From Artocarpus heterophyllus (Eukaryota > Streptophyta > Magnoliopsida > Rosales > Moraceae), in assembly GCA_025403435.1 (NCBI GenBank), contig CM046350.1:30905346-30969345 (forward strand): a stretch of 64,000 bases of DNA, written 5' to 3'. The translations under genes were made by a program, and so were the position numbers. Shown in pieces: positions 38,491 to 49,508 of this stretch (its first letter is position 1; each line of letters begins with the position of its first letter). The notes below the pieces were generated by a model. That model was given only the letters and a program-made list of their open reading frames with translations. It made no database searches and had not been told where the DNA came from.

Positions 38491-38926
38491 GAACCATCTA
38501 TGCAATATGTTAAGTCCACTTTTTACTTTTTTGTTTCTTCGACCTGAAACGACAATCATGTAACATAAAATTTACAAAAATCTTGACGTTAGAAGTTAAG
38601 AAATAGATTGTTTCAAATCACTTTATATATGTTGAATGTCATAAATAAGTTCACTATTTATTTTTTGCAATTATGTCTATTTTTTTACTAAATAAGGAGT
38701 GATGATAGGGAATTATCTATACAATATGTAAAGCCCACTTTTTATTTTTTTGTTACTTTGACCTGAAACGACAATCACATAACATAAAATTTATGAAAAT
38801 TTTGACGTTAGAAGTTAAGAAATAGATTGTGTCAAATCACCTTATATATGTTAAATGTCATAAATAATTTCACTATTTATCTTTTGCAATTACGTCTATT
38901 TTTAACTAAATGAGGAGTGATGATAT
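38491..38926. repeat. Two-copy ~219-bp tandem duplication
   Basis: Units 38491-38709 and 38710-38926 share GACCTGAAACGACAATCA, TTGACGTTAGAAGTTAAGAA and GGAGTGATGATA in the same order, about 90 percent alike. A partial third echo (CTTATATATGTTGAATGTCA) lies near 39240. Confidence 0.9.
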
Positions 38927-39128
38927 CTATAACTGAGACACTCCTTATATTTTAATGAGGCTGGAACCTACTGAGCAACTCATCTCTTACTTTAATTACG
39001 GATAAAAAAATCCAGCCAGCAAAGCTGATAAAAAAAAGACAATAAAAAAGCCCCACAAAAATCACAAATAACACAACAACTAGCTTGCACTTCATTTTTT
39101 AAAAGTGGATATTATTCCTCAAAAAATT

Positions 39129-39155
39129 GGATATTATTATTATTATTATTATTTT
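39129..39155. repeat. (ATT)n trinucleotide microsatellite
   Basis: About eight to nine perfect ATT units. Confidence 0.9.
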
Positions 39156-39489
39156 GCACGAAGATGTTATTTTCAATAGATATCGTCAAACAACAAGAAA
39201 AAGGACGATATAAAATTGTTGATTTTTGTTCAGCCGTCATCTTATATATGTTGAATGTCATAAATTTCTATTAAGTTTACATTATTTTTGTAGTAATGAT
39301 AGAGATATTATGTATGATGATTGAGAAATTTAACATATTTAAATGAAACCCACAAACTGAGCAACTCGTCCCCCCACTTTTATTATAAACAAGAAGAAAA
39401 ATAATACAAAATATAAAGAAGTTTAAAATCTAGCAGCCACTAAGACTAACAAAACAAGAAAACAACAATGACAGCAAAAAAAATGACAA

Positions 39490-39680
39490 GTAATGAAACA
39501 ACAAGTTTCAACTATAATTTTAAAAATTTTACAATATTTTTTTCTTTTTTGCTCGTAGATATTATTTTTCTAATTTGAAGAAATAACGAAACAACAAGTT
39601 TCTACTATAATTTTAAAAAGTTTATAATATATATGTGTATATATATATATTTTTCCTTTTTTGCTTGTAGATGTCAATTA
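39490..39680. repeat. Two-copy ~95-bp tandem duplication
   Basis: GAAACAACAAGTTTC-ACTATAATTTTAAAAA followed by TTTTTGCTCGTAGAT recurs as GAAACAACAAGTTTCTACT to TTTTTGCTTGTAGATG. Confidence 0.75.
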
Positions 39681-40024
39681 ATCAACCACGAGTTTGATTT
39701 TAATTACACATTGCACTAGCATAATTATTTATGTTTATTCTAATAGCTAGAAAAAAATTTTAAAAATAAATTTTATGCTGAAATATCGTTGATCAAATTT
39801 AATAATGTTAGTTATACTTATTGAATCATTCAAATGATATTGTTTCAAAAAGAATACATAAACTTTAAAAAAATGTTAGTTATGTTAGACATGCCTTGCC
39901 TACGCGCTCCTCATACTAGTCTCCAAAAGAAAGGATAAAAAAGTTTTAAAACATATCAAATGTCCTAAATCCCCACAAAAGAAGTCTAAAATCGTTGAAG
40001 AAAAACGTGAAATATGTGCATAAA

Positions 40025-40190
40025 TGTAATTAATTTTTTTAACGCTAAAAGCAAACATGTGCATTATTAAATTAGATTATTTTGTGTTTTGCTTGGTACG
40101 AGTCACGGATCGCGCGCGTTAACCAGAAATTACAATATTTTTACACTAAAAGGAAACACAAGCATAATTAAATAGAATATTTTGACCTCT
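40025..40190. repeat. Left part of a ~110-bp tandem repeat interrupted by G1
   Basis: ACGCTAAAAGCAAACATGTG and CACTAAAAGGAAACACAAG are corresponding parts of two units. The expected end of unit two (GAGTCA.TGACCGTGCG... AACTAGAAATTACAAT) is found beyond G1 at ~48897-48936, matching GAGTCACGGATCGCGCGCG... AACCAGAAATTACAAT at ~40100-40135. Confidence 0.6.
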
Positions 40191-42337
40191 TCTCAAGACC
40201 CCAAATCCGAGTAGTGACATGGTGGATTAATTAAGTTAATAAAACCAAATTTTAATCAAAATCACCAATTAAATATTTTGGGTTATTTTAAAAGAAAGTG
40301 ATAGTTTAAAACTTTTTAAAGCAATTATTGTTAAGTTGGAGCAAGTGAAATGAAATAAAACAATAAGGACAAATAAACATAAGTCGGGCTCCACCGGACC
40401 CACATTAGTGTATACACATGGTATCGATAATAATAAATTACAACCACAGTCTAATACGAGAAATAAAAATTTAAATATTATATACCTTAGTTTAAACAAA
40501 TGGCCTAAACAGAATTCTTACGAGTCCTGTGTCTGCCCTGTTGCCTCCTAGTCACTCTTAAGCTGCAATTCACCTAGGGAAAAAGGTTTTAAAACAAATA
40601 AAAAAAATGTGAGCAAAAGGCTTAGTAGGACTAGGTTTTGAAAACATTAATTTAAACATAAATCTTTTACAATTGAATGTAATTTATAAAAATTCAGAAA
40701 AATAAATAAAACATATAAAATGCATTTTTACCATTTTAAAGTCACTATTTATTTGGAAATGTTCTTATCAATCAGTCCTTTGGCAAAGCCATAATGTCAC
40801 CACCATAGTGGCCCAACTAGGTTTCGGGACCTGCCCTCAAGGTCGCACTCTACACGACCCGATCTCTAAGTATGGCATCATGCCCCAATGTACTTATATC
40901 ATTATTAAGGTCTCATGTTACAGGATATCCTCGTTTACATTCATTATTTGATTCAGTATGATCATTCGTTTTTCAACAAACAATGAAAAATACTAAGAGT
41001 TCATCTCAATCTTTCATAAAAATCATTTTGAAAGAAATCATTTAGGGGCCAAAATTCTTTTCTTTTTAACTCATGGCTAACAAAGAAAGGGGTAAAATTT
41101 GTACCTCAATATTCTGCACCGTGATTCAACAATGTAGTCCCGACCCGCTATATGTTAGCTCCACGGAACCACGATCAATGTTAAAAGTAAACTAAACTTT
41201 ATCAATTTCTAATTTAGAGTATTCTATGCTACTATGCTATTTCATGGTGTCTTAGTATGCACTTAAAGTTCACAAGATCATATTACAAGGTCCAAGTCTT
41301 AATCTGGGTTTTAAACGGTGAAGATAGGTGAAGATAGTAAAATTTCATGAAGTCTGGGTCAGCCTACCGAACCTGCTTATCCAGCCTGCCGAACTACATA
41401 GTTTGGCTTGTGGCCGTGCAAAACCGGCCTGCCGAACTGGCCCAGGTTCGACTTGCCGACTGTATAAATCTAACATGTTGAACTCATGAGTCCGGCTTGC
41501 CGATGCTCATGATCGGCCTACCGAACTGGAAAAATCTAGGGACCTGAGACTTCGAGTCTCGATCTGCCCAAACTCAAATCCTCATTTTAAACTTGTTTTT
41601 CAAGTCCCGGAGCATGTATGATGTTCATAAATAATAAAAAAACACTTTGGAACACATTTAAACACTTTTAAACAAGTTTTACATAGAAATTTTCAAATTA
41701 TTCCAAAAATGAGAAAAAGAGGAAAAACTTGATTTAGCTTGATTTCATCAAATCAAGCTTAGATTCATGAGGGTTAGGGTTCTACTAACTTAGATTGAAG
41801 GTTTCCTAAGTTCAAGAAACTCAAATTTCAACTTAAGAAAATCAAGAAAACTGGGAAAAAATTTGAAATTTTGAAAGTTAAGTAAACTAACCTCAAATTC
41901 GAGCATTAAATTGAGTTTATGGAGACCAAATCTTGCTTTTTGAGCTTCCAATCTTTCGGGGATTCAAGGCTTGAGCTTTTTTTTTTTTTGAAATCAAAAT
42001 AAGAGAGAGAGAGAGAAGAAATGGGAAGAGAGAAAAAGAGAGAGAGTGAGCTAAGAGAGTGAGGAAAGAAGAGGAGAGGAAGAGAAATAAATAGAAGGAA
42101 GGGAAATGGTTCTGCAGAGTGAAAACGGTGGCCCGCACATAGTTTTCACAAAAGGACATATTCGGTATTTGACAAATTGTTTTATTTTAAAATTTAAAAT
42201 AACAAATAAAAATTACTAAAAGTGAGATAAATTTAAAAATACCACAAAATATTTAAATTAAATTTAAATTAGATTAAAGCATACTAATCCACCATCCACA
42301 CATTAATTATGCTTAATCAAATTTTCGGGGTGTTAAA
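40191..42337 (-). repeat. G1 3' LTR
   Basis: 2147 bp; the minus-strand start is degraded to TTTAACACCCCG (expected TGTAACACCCCG). It contains a palindrome cluster at 41352-41535 and a CT-rich tract with an upstream TATTTATT on the minus strand (about 42000-42095), a probable LTR promoter with Y-patch. Confidence 0.9.
41352..41535. repeat. Palindrome cluster in the G1 3' LTR
   Basis: About eight copies of (T)CGGCCTGCCGAAC-type motif at ~22-bp steps, e.g. CCAGCCTGCCGAAC, CCGGCCTGCCGAAC, TCGGCCTACCGAAC. The same motif as in the Copia elements. Confidence 0.88.
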
Positions 42338-42355
42338 GCTCCCCACCCCTAAAAG
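42338..42355 (-). promoter_or_regulatory. G1 polypurine tract
   Basis: On the minus strand CTTTTAGGGGTGGGGAGC, directly before the 3' LTR. Confidence 0.85.
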
Positions 42356-42498
42356 AAATTTCATTCTCAAAATTTAAAATCAACTCAGAAATAAAATAAA
42401 TATGGGTACAACTCTCGCATAGTTGACTCTAGTTCCCAGGTTGCCTCATTAGCTCTATGGTGCTACCACACCACTTTCACTAATGGAATTTCATGGCG

Positions 42499-45400
42499 TT
42501 ACAGAATTACCACTTTTCGATTGATAATTTGGACATGTGCCTCCTTGTAGGTCGTGTCTTCCTGAGTTTGCACATCATGAATCGAGACAATCTTGCTAGA
42601 CTCGAGCAGACATTTTTGAAGCATCGACACATGAAATACGTCATACATATGAGAAAGCTCAGGAGGAAGGTTGAGACAATATGCAACCATACCAACACGT
42701 TGAGACATCTCAAACGGACCAACATACCTTGGTGCAAGTTTCCACTTGCACTGAAGCTCAAAATACCCTTACATGAAGAAACCTTCAAGAGAATGAAATC
42801 CCTTACTTTGAATTCCAGAGATTAGCTTCTCTTATTAGTGTAACTTTTCTACCTATTTTGAGCTGCTTTCAACCAATCATGAATCATGATGATCTTTTCA
42901 TTATTCTTATGGATTTCTTTGGGTCTGATGACAATCTTGTCCTCTAGTTTTGCCCAACACATTGGCGATTGACACGGTCATTCATAGAGTGCCTTGAATG
43001 GTGTCATACCAACATTTGCTTGGTAACTGTTGTTGTATGCAAATTCTTCTAGATGCAAGTACTTCTTTCAGTTTCGCCAAAATCTAATACACATGCACGT
43101 AACATATCTTCCAAAATCTGAATGACTCGCTAGGACTACCCATCAGTCTAGGGATAAAAAGCAGTGCTAAAATTCAAATACTTACCTGAAGCTTCCTGTT
43201 AACTCCTCTAATACTTGGCGGCATACTCTTGGACATCTTTCTTCATACCTCTCCACTAATATTGCCTCTTTAAATCGCGATACATTTTCATGCTTCCTGG
43301 ATGAATAGCGAACTGAGATCTATGAGCTTTATCCATTACGGCCTTCGTCACTTCCTCTATCGTAGGTATTGCTAAATATTCTCTGAAGTACAACAACCCA
43401 TTTGCACATATTCTCTACTCTTTAAATTGTTCTCCATTCTGAATCTGCGTCCATATTCCTTGTAGATGTTGATCTCGCCATTGATTCTACTTCACCATCT
43501 AAATGAGCATTAAGGTAGGCTCCATATGATACACAAAAACTTGATCGAAGTCTTCATAGTACTATAGCCCGTACTCACTAACTGTGGCATCTCTTTTCTA
43601 GTCTTTAAGTGCTAGGCACATGAGAATTCCTATTAATTTCTTGCTAAGTGCATCTGCAACCATGTTGGCTTTCCAAGATGATACTACAGTGTGAAATCAT
43701 AGTCTTCCATAGACTCCTTCCATCTCCGCTGTCTCAAGTTCAAATCCCTTTAAGTGAACAGATACTTCAAGCTCTTGTATTCTAAGAAAACCTAAAATGA
43801 TGCCCTGTACAAGTAGCATCTCCAAATCTTCAAAACATGAATCACTACTGCAAACTCTAAGTCATGAGTGGGGTAGTCTTGCTCATGAGGCCTTAGCTGT
43901 AGCGATCCATAAGCCACATCTCATCCATGTTGCATCCACACACATCCCTAATTCCTCATCCCGAAGCATCAGTGTAGACTTCGTACGGCTCGTCACTACT
44001 CGGTATGATCAACACTAGGGCGATGGTCATTTGGTTATTTAATTCTAGGAAAGTGTATTCATATTCTTTATCCCATTCAAACCAAACATTCTTCTTGATC
44101 AGTTGTGACAACGGAGCCGCTATCTTTGAAAAATCTTGCACAAACTTCTTGTAGTATCCAGCAAGTCCTAAGAAGCTACGAATCTCAGTGATGTTCCTCG
44201 GTCGTTCTCATTGCACTATCACTTCTATCTTAGATGGATCCACTGAGATACCTTGCTTCGAGATGATGTGCCCCAAAAACTTAACCTCAGCCAACCAAAA
44301 TTCACCTTTCTTTTTTTTGGCATACAGTTGGTGCTCTTATAAAGTCTAAAGCATGATCCTCAGATGTTGCTCATGCTCTTCCTAGGTCTTAGAGTCATCA
44401 ATGAACACAATCATGAACTGATCTAAATAAGGTCTAAAAACCCTATTTATCAAATCTATGAAGGCTGTAGGAGCATTCGTCAATCTGAATGGCATTGCCA
44501 GAAACTCGAAGTGTACATACCGGGTGCTAAAAGTTGTCTTAGGACTATCCTTTTCCTTGATCCTAAGCTGATGGTATCCCGAACGCAAATGTATCTTTGA
44601 GAAGTATCATGAACCTCCTAACTAGTAGAATAACTCATCGATCTTGGGCAATGGATACATTCTTCACGGTGACCCAATTCAATTGTCGATAATCTATACA
44701 CAACCTAAAAGTACCATCATGTTTCTTGGCAAATAAAACTAGCACACCCCATGGTGATGTAGTGTTCCAAATGTAACCGTTGTCTGCAAGCTCCTAAAGT
44801 TGCTTCCTCAGTTGTTTCATTTCTGTCGGTGCTATTCGATACGGTGCTACGGAAATCCAAGCGGCCTTGGGAAATAACTCTATGCTGAACTCGATCTCCC
44901 GATGCAGTGGTAATCCTAGTAACTCTTTAGGGAAGACGTCATCAAACTCATTAACCATCGGTATCACTACGTTCCTTCCTGCCATACTAGACTCTTCTTC
45001 TAGATTCAAAAGAAGCGCATAGCAAGCCAGATTCTTTCATCCTCAAAGGCATGTCTTCATGAGTCGCTCACTCATCATTCAATCACTGCCACCCTAGTAG
45101 GTGATCGTCATTTCCTTATCGGTCACTAAGGTTACCTTCCCAAAATGACAATCTAAAACAACATTATACTTGGACAACTAGTCTATTCCTAAAATCACAT
45201 CATAGGAACTCATGGGGATTACAATCAAACACTCTTCAGTGTCTTACCCCCAATCATTGTCTTACAAGATTTACGCATTTGGTTTACATACACTCTCCCC
45301 AAGGGTGAGGTAATAAGCAAGGATTCATCAAATTTCTCTATTTCTAATCCCAAGGCATATATAAAAGAACTCAAAATGAGAAAATGAGTGGCACTAATAT

Positions 45401-45590
45401 CAAACAAAATGTGAGCTAAAGACTGGGAGACCAAAATTGTACTATCAACAACTGCATTGCTGGTTTGAGCTTCTAAACTCTCTAAAGTCATGATGTGAAC
45501 TTGAGCTAGTGTTTTTCCTTTTCCCTTATTGGCATTATTGGGTCCAGGGTTCGTCGATTGATATTGTTGCGATGGAGGTGACTGCATGCT
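42499..45590 (-). pseudogene. G1 pol remnant: protease, RT, RNase H, partial integrase
   Basis: Read right to left. Protease at ~45400 (LFDISATH in place of the usual DSGATH-type active site). RT N-terminus at 45009-44794 (FDDVFPKELLGLPLHREIEF). RT core at 44588-44382 ([31 protein letters not shown]). RNase H boundary at 44141-43956 (EVYTDASG). Integrase HHCC-domain part near 43330-43230 (AIHPGSMKMYRDLKRQYWW), then a jump to YP-TDG-like sequence and ILEDMLRACVLDFG near 43150, so the front of the integrase catalytic core is deleted. C-terminal conserved segment at 42708-42499 (YCLNLPPELSHMYDVFHVSM). Many stops and frameshifts; non-functional. Confidence 0.88.
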
Positions 45591-46650
45591 AGCTGCACCC
45601 GACGCTTGATATTATGGGGTATTTTGTTGGAAACTCTAAGGCTGATGTCCTTGCACTAGATAATGCATCTGTTGTGGAGTGGGCTGGTGAAACTGCAATG
45701 CAGAACTTGCTGAGGCTGAGGCAGAACGAAAGACTGAGCCTGGAACTAATGGCTTGCACCCTCTCCAGTCAGAGATCCTTGACGAGCATTCCTTATTGGG
45801 TAGTTCCTCTTGATGTGTTCCGGTTGCTGGCAATAATGGCAATGGAAGTTGTAAGGGCTGCTTTGTCTATTACTTGATGAACTGCTACTCCCGCTGTTAA
45901 CGTACCTTGCGGATTCTTCCACTAAGCTTGGTGATTATTATTGCCCCTCTGGCTGCCCCTTTGAGGTTCGTCTGATGTCCTTGCCCTGTCCTCACAGTAA
46001 AGTGCATAGTCATTGTCCACAGACAACGTTGACGATACTAACTCACTGAAATTTTAAAGTTGCGAGGCCGCTAATTGCCGTTGGATGGATGCCTTAAGCC
46101 TTTCCTGAAACTTAATGCACTTTTCCCACTTAGAAGCCATGGCGGATGGAGCAAACTTGGCTAACTCATTGAACTTTGTTTCGTACTCTTGAACCATCAT
46201 ATCACCCTATTCCAATCTTTAGAATTCAATGACCTTCTAATCCTGGTATCCTTGCAAAAAGTATTGTTTGTAAAATAACTCCTCGAATTGGCCCCAATCA
46301 ATATTCCTATTGTTTTCCATATGTTTTGCCTACTTGCACTAAGTGGTTGCACTTCCTTCTAGTTATTATGCCGCAAATTTCACTCCATATTCTACTAGTA
46401 CACCAAGGGTGTCCAAATGCTTCACCACTGAATCTAACAAATATTCAGCTACCTGCAGATCCCCGTTTCTATCAAAAGTCAAAATAGATACGCATCGAAA
46501 GTCCTAGAATTACTCATGTTGGTGACTTGCCTCAGAATCCTCTAGCTTAGCCCCCGCTGCCATATGTAGGAAAGCAGCAAACATGGCTTCCATCATGCCC
46601 TCATCATTTCCAGGGTTTGCATCAATAGCTAGATGACGTCTTGGTGCCAT
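45591..46650 (-). pseudogene. G1 gag remnant
   Basis: From an ATG at 46650-46648 (MAPRRHLAIDANPGNDEGMM) downward, with stops. Gag-like block KYFLQGYQD...EYETKFNELAKFAP near 46290-46150, then KCIKFQERLKASIQRQLAA. The C-terminal zinc-knuckle portion is too degraded to define. Confidence 0.8.
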
Positions 46651-46740
46651 TCTTTCAATTCCGAAAAACAAAATTGGACTGTCAATGGTTTCTCATTATC
46701 GTACCTATATGTGCAAAATTCCCAAGGTTCATAACCTAGG

Positions 46741-46752
46741 GCATTGATACCA
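46741..46752 (-). promoter_or_regulatory. G1 primer-binding site
   Basis: On the minus strand TGGTATCAATGC, three bases after the LTR; matches initiator tRNA-Met with two changes from TGGTATCAGAGC. Confidence 0.75.
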
Positions 46753-46755
46753 TTC

Positions 46756-48879
46756 TGTCATGACCCTAAATCTGGGTAGTGACGTGGTGGATTAATTAAG
46801 TTAATAAAACCAAATTTTAATTAAAATCATCAATTAAATATTTTAGGTTATTTAAAAAAATGTGATAGTTTAAAACTTTTTAAAACAATTATCGTTAAGT
46901 TGGAGCAGGTGAAATGAAATAAAAAATAAGGACAGATAACATAAGTTTGGCCCCACCGGACCCACATTAGTGCACACACATGTTATCGACAATAATAAAT
47001 TACAACCATAGTCCAATACGAGAAATAAAAATTTAAATATTACATATCTTGGTTTAAGTAAGGAAACGGCCTAAACAGAATTCTTACGACTCCTGTGTTT
47101 TTCTTGTTGCCTCCCAGTCGTTCCTAAGCTATAGTTCACCTAGGGGAAAGGTTTAAAATAAATAAAAAAATATGAGCGGAAGGCTTAGTAGGACTACGTT
47201 TTAAAAACATTAATTTAAACATAAATCTTTTGTATTTGAATGTAATTGATAAAACTTCAAAAAAATAAATAAAAGATATTAAATTCATTCTTACCATTTA
47301 AAGTCACTATTCATTTAGAAATGTTCTTATCAATCAGTCCTTTGGCAAAGCCATAATGTCACAACCATAGTGGCCTAATTGTGTTTCGAGACTTGCTCCT
47401 AGAGTCGCGCTCTACACAACCTGATCTCTTAGTATGGCATCATGCCCTAATGTACTTATATCATTATTAAGGTCTCACGTTACCGGATATCCTTGTTTAC
47501 ATTCATTATTCGATTTATTATGATCATTCATGTTTCAACAAATAATGAAAAATACTAAAAGTTCATCTCAATCTTTCATAAAAATCATTTTGAAAGAAAT
47601 CATTTTGTGGCCAAAATCCTTTTGTTAAAAATCATGGCTAACAAAGAAAGGGGTAAAAGTCCTACCTCAATATACTGCACCGTGACTCAACAACGCAGTC
47701 CCGACCCACTATACGTTAGCTCCACAAAACCACAATCAACCTTAAAAGGAAACTAAACTTTATCAATTTCTAACTTAGAGTATTCTATGCTACAATGCTA
47801 TTTCATGGTGTCTAAGTATGCACTTAAAGTTCACAAGATCATATTACAAGGTCCAAGTCTTAATCCGGGTTTTAAATGGAGAAGACTGGTGAAAACAGTA
47901 AAATTTCATGAAGTCCAGGTAGGCCTACCAAACCTTCTTGTTCGGCCTGTCGAACTACACAGTTCAGCCTACTGACCGTGCGGAACCGGCATGTCGACAG
48001 TATGTATCTGGTATGCCAAACTCATGAGTCTGGCCTACCAATGCTCATGATCAGTTTGCCAAACTGGAAAAATCTAGGGAGCCGATACTTCGAGTCTCGG
48101 CCTCCCCAAACTTAAATCCTCATTTTAAACTTGTTTTTCAAGTCCTAGAGCACGTATGATGTTCATAACTGATAGAAAAACACTTTGGAACACATTTAAA
48201 CACTTTTAAACAAGTTTTACGTAGAAAGTTTCAAATTATTCCAAAAATGAGAAAAAGAGGAAAAACTTGATTTAGCTTGACTTCGTCAAATCAAGCTTTT
48301 ATTCAAGAGGGTTTGGGTTCTACTAACTTAGATTGAAGGTTTTCTTAGCTCATGAAACTCAAATTTCCACTTCCTTAGAAAATCAAGAAATTTGGGAAAA
48401 AGTTTGAAATTTTGAAAGTTAAGTAAACTAACCTTAAATTCAAGCTTTAAGTCAAGTTTATGGAGACCAAATCTTGCTTCTGGAGCGTCCAATCTTTCAA
48501 TGATTCAAGGCTTGAGCTAATTTTTTTTTTTGAAATCAAAATAAGAGAGAGAAAGAAGAAACAGGAAGAGAGAAAGAGGGAAAGAGAGTGTAAGCTGAAA
48601 GAGTGAGAAAAAAAGAGGAGATGGAGATGAATAAATAGAAGGAAGGAAATGGTTCTGTAGGGTGAAAATGGTGTCCCACACATAGTTTTCACAAAAATAA
48701 CATATTCAATATTTGACAAATTGTTTTGTTTCAGAATTTAAATAACAAATAAAAATTACTAAAAGCAAGATAAATTTAAAATTACCACAAAATATTTAAA
48801 TTAAGTTTAAATTACATTAGGGCATACTAATCGACTATTTATACACTAATTATGCTTAATTAAATTTTGGGGGTATTAC
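46756..48879 (-). repeat. G1 5' LTR
   Basis: 2124 bp; on the minus strand starts TGTAATACCCCC and ends CATGACA. Palindrome cluster at ~47918-48070; CT-rich promoter tract at ~48540-48630 (GAGA on the plus strand). Confidence 0.9.
47918..48070. repeat. Palindrome cluster in the G1 5' LTR
   Basis: Diverged copies such as TTCGGCCTGTCGAAC, TTCAGCCTACTGACC and CTGGCCTACCAATG at ~22-bp steps, in register with the other G1 LTR but more mutated. Confidence 0.75.
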
Positions 48880-48884
48880 ACCTC

Positions 48885-49285
48885 TTAAATTTTGCTGTGG
48901 CTATGAGTCATTGACCGTGCGTATAAACTAGAAATTACAATAAAAGCCCTGAAAGAGTGTGATAGTACTCACTGATGGTGCATGAATAGAAGTGAAGTTT
49001 TCTTATGCAAATAAAAAAAAAGAAGAAAAGAACTAAACAAACCAAAAAAAGTTTACAAACAAAAAAAAAGGAACACTCTCTCTCTCTAACCATGGCCTTT
49101 TTACTGCAGCTTTCTCCACTCTCAATGTGCAGTAGTTTTGTGTGCAAACCAAGAGCATAACCAGGTCCAATGTCAGTTGCAAGAGTAAGAGGCAGATTTG
49201 CTTCACGTCTAGTTCAAAGCGTGGCCAGTGCTGCTAGAGTTTCTACAAGAGCAGATGTTGTTTGATGATCTGCTAACTAGCACAG
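48885..49285 (+). other. Host-like relic with a possible first exon (ATG at 49092)
   Basis: After the G1 duplication, 48897-48936 continues the ancient tandem repeat. Further on, a CTCTCTCTCTAACC leader precedes ATGGCC at 49092, reading MAFLLQLSPLSMCSSFVCKP to a stop at 49158. The leader and the Ser/Leu-rich basic start look like the first exon of a plant gene with an organelle transit peptide. No downstream exon is seen before G2, so it would be a truncated remnant. I do not recognise the protein, and the call is weak. Confidence 0.3.
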
Positions 49286-49508
49286 GTTAAAGAATTTAAT
49301 TATTTAAGAAAAATGTGATAAATTTTAAAACCCTTTTTAAGCAAGCATTCATAATAATTAAACAATTGAGGTAAAATAAAATGAAATAAGATAATAAAGA
49401 AGAGTAATTAAATGTTGGGTCCCACCGACCCACAACTTGTGCACACACATAGTATCGACAATATTAAATTTACAACCACTGCCCAAAATAAAGGGAGAAA
49501 GTTAAAAT
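49286..49508 (-). repeat. G2 3' LTR, left fragment
   Basis: Aligns with the G1 LTR through AATTGAGGTAAAATAAAATG, TGGGTCCCACCGACCCACAA and CACATAGTATCGACAATA; broken at the AAAAT duplication by Copia-2. Confidence 0.8.

Larger units (their letters stand above)
40191..48879 (-). mobile_element. G1: decayed Ty3/gypsy retrotransposon on the minus strand
   Basis: LTRs of ~2.1 kb lie at 46756-48879 (5') and 40191-42337 (3'), read on the minus strand. The element is flanked by CCTCT on both sides (40186-40190 and 48880-48884). Minus-strand order is PBS, gag, protease, RT, RNase H, integrase, polypurine tract: Ty3/gypsy order. The two LTRs differ by roughly 7-8 percent where compared by eye, so it is clearly older than the LOG-carrying element. 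The interior is full of stops and lacks part of integrase. Confidence 0.92.
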
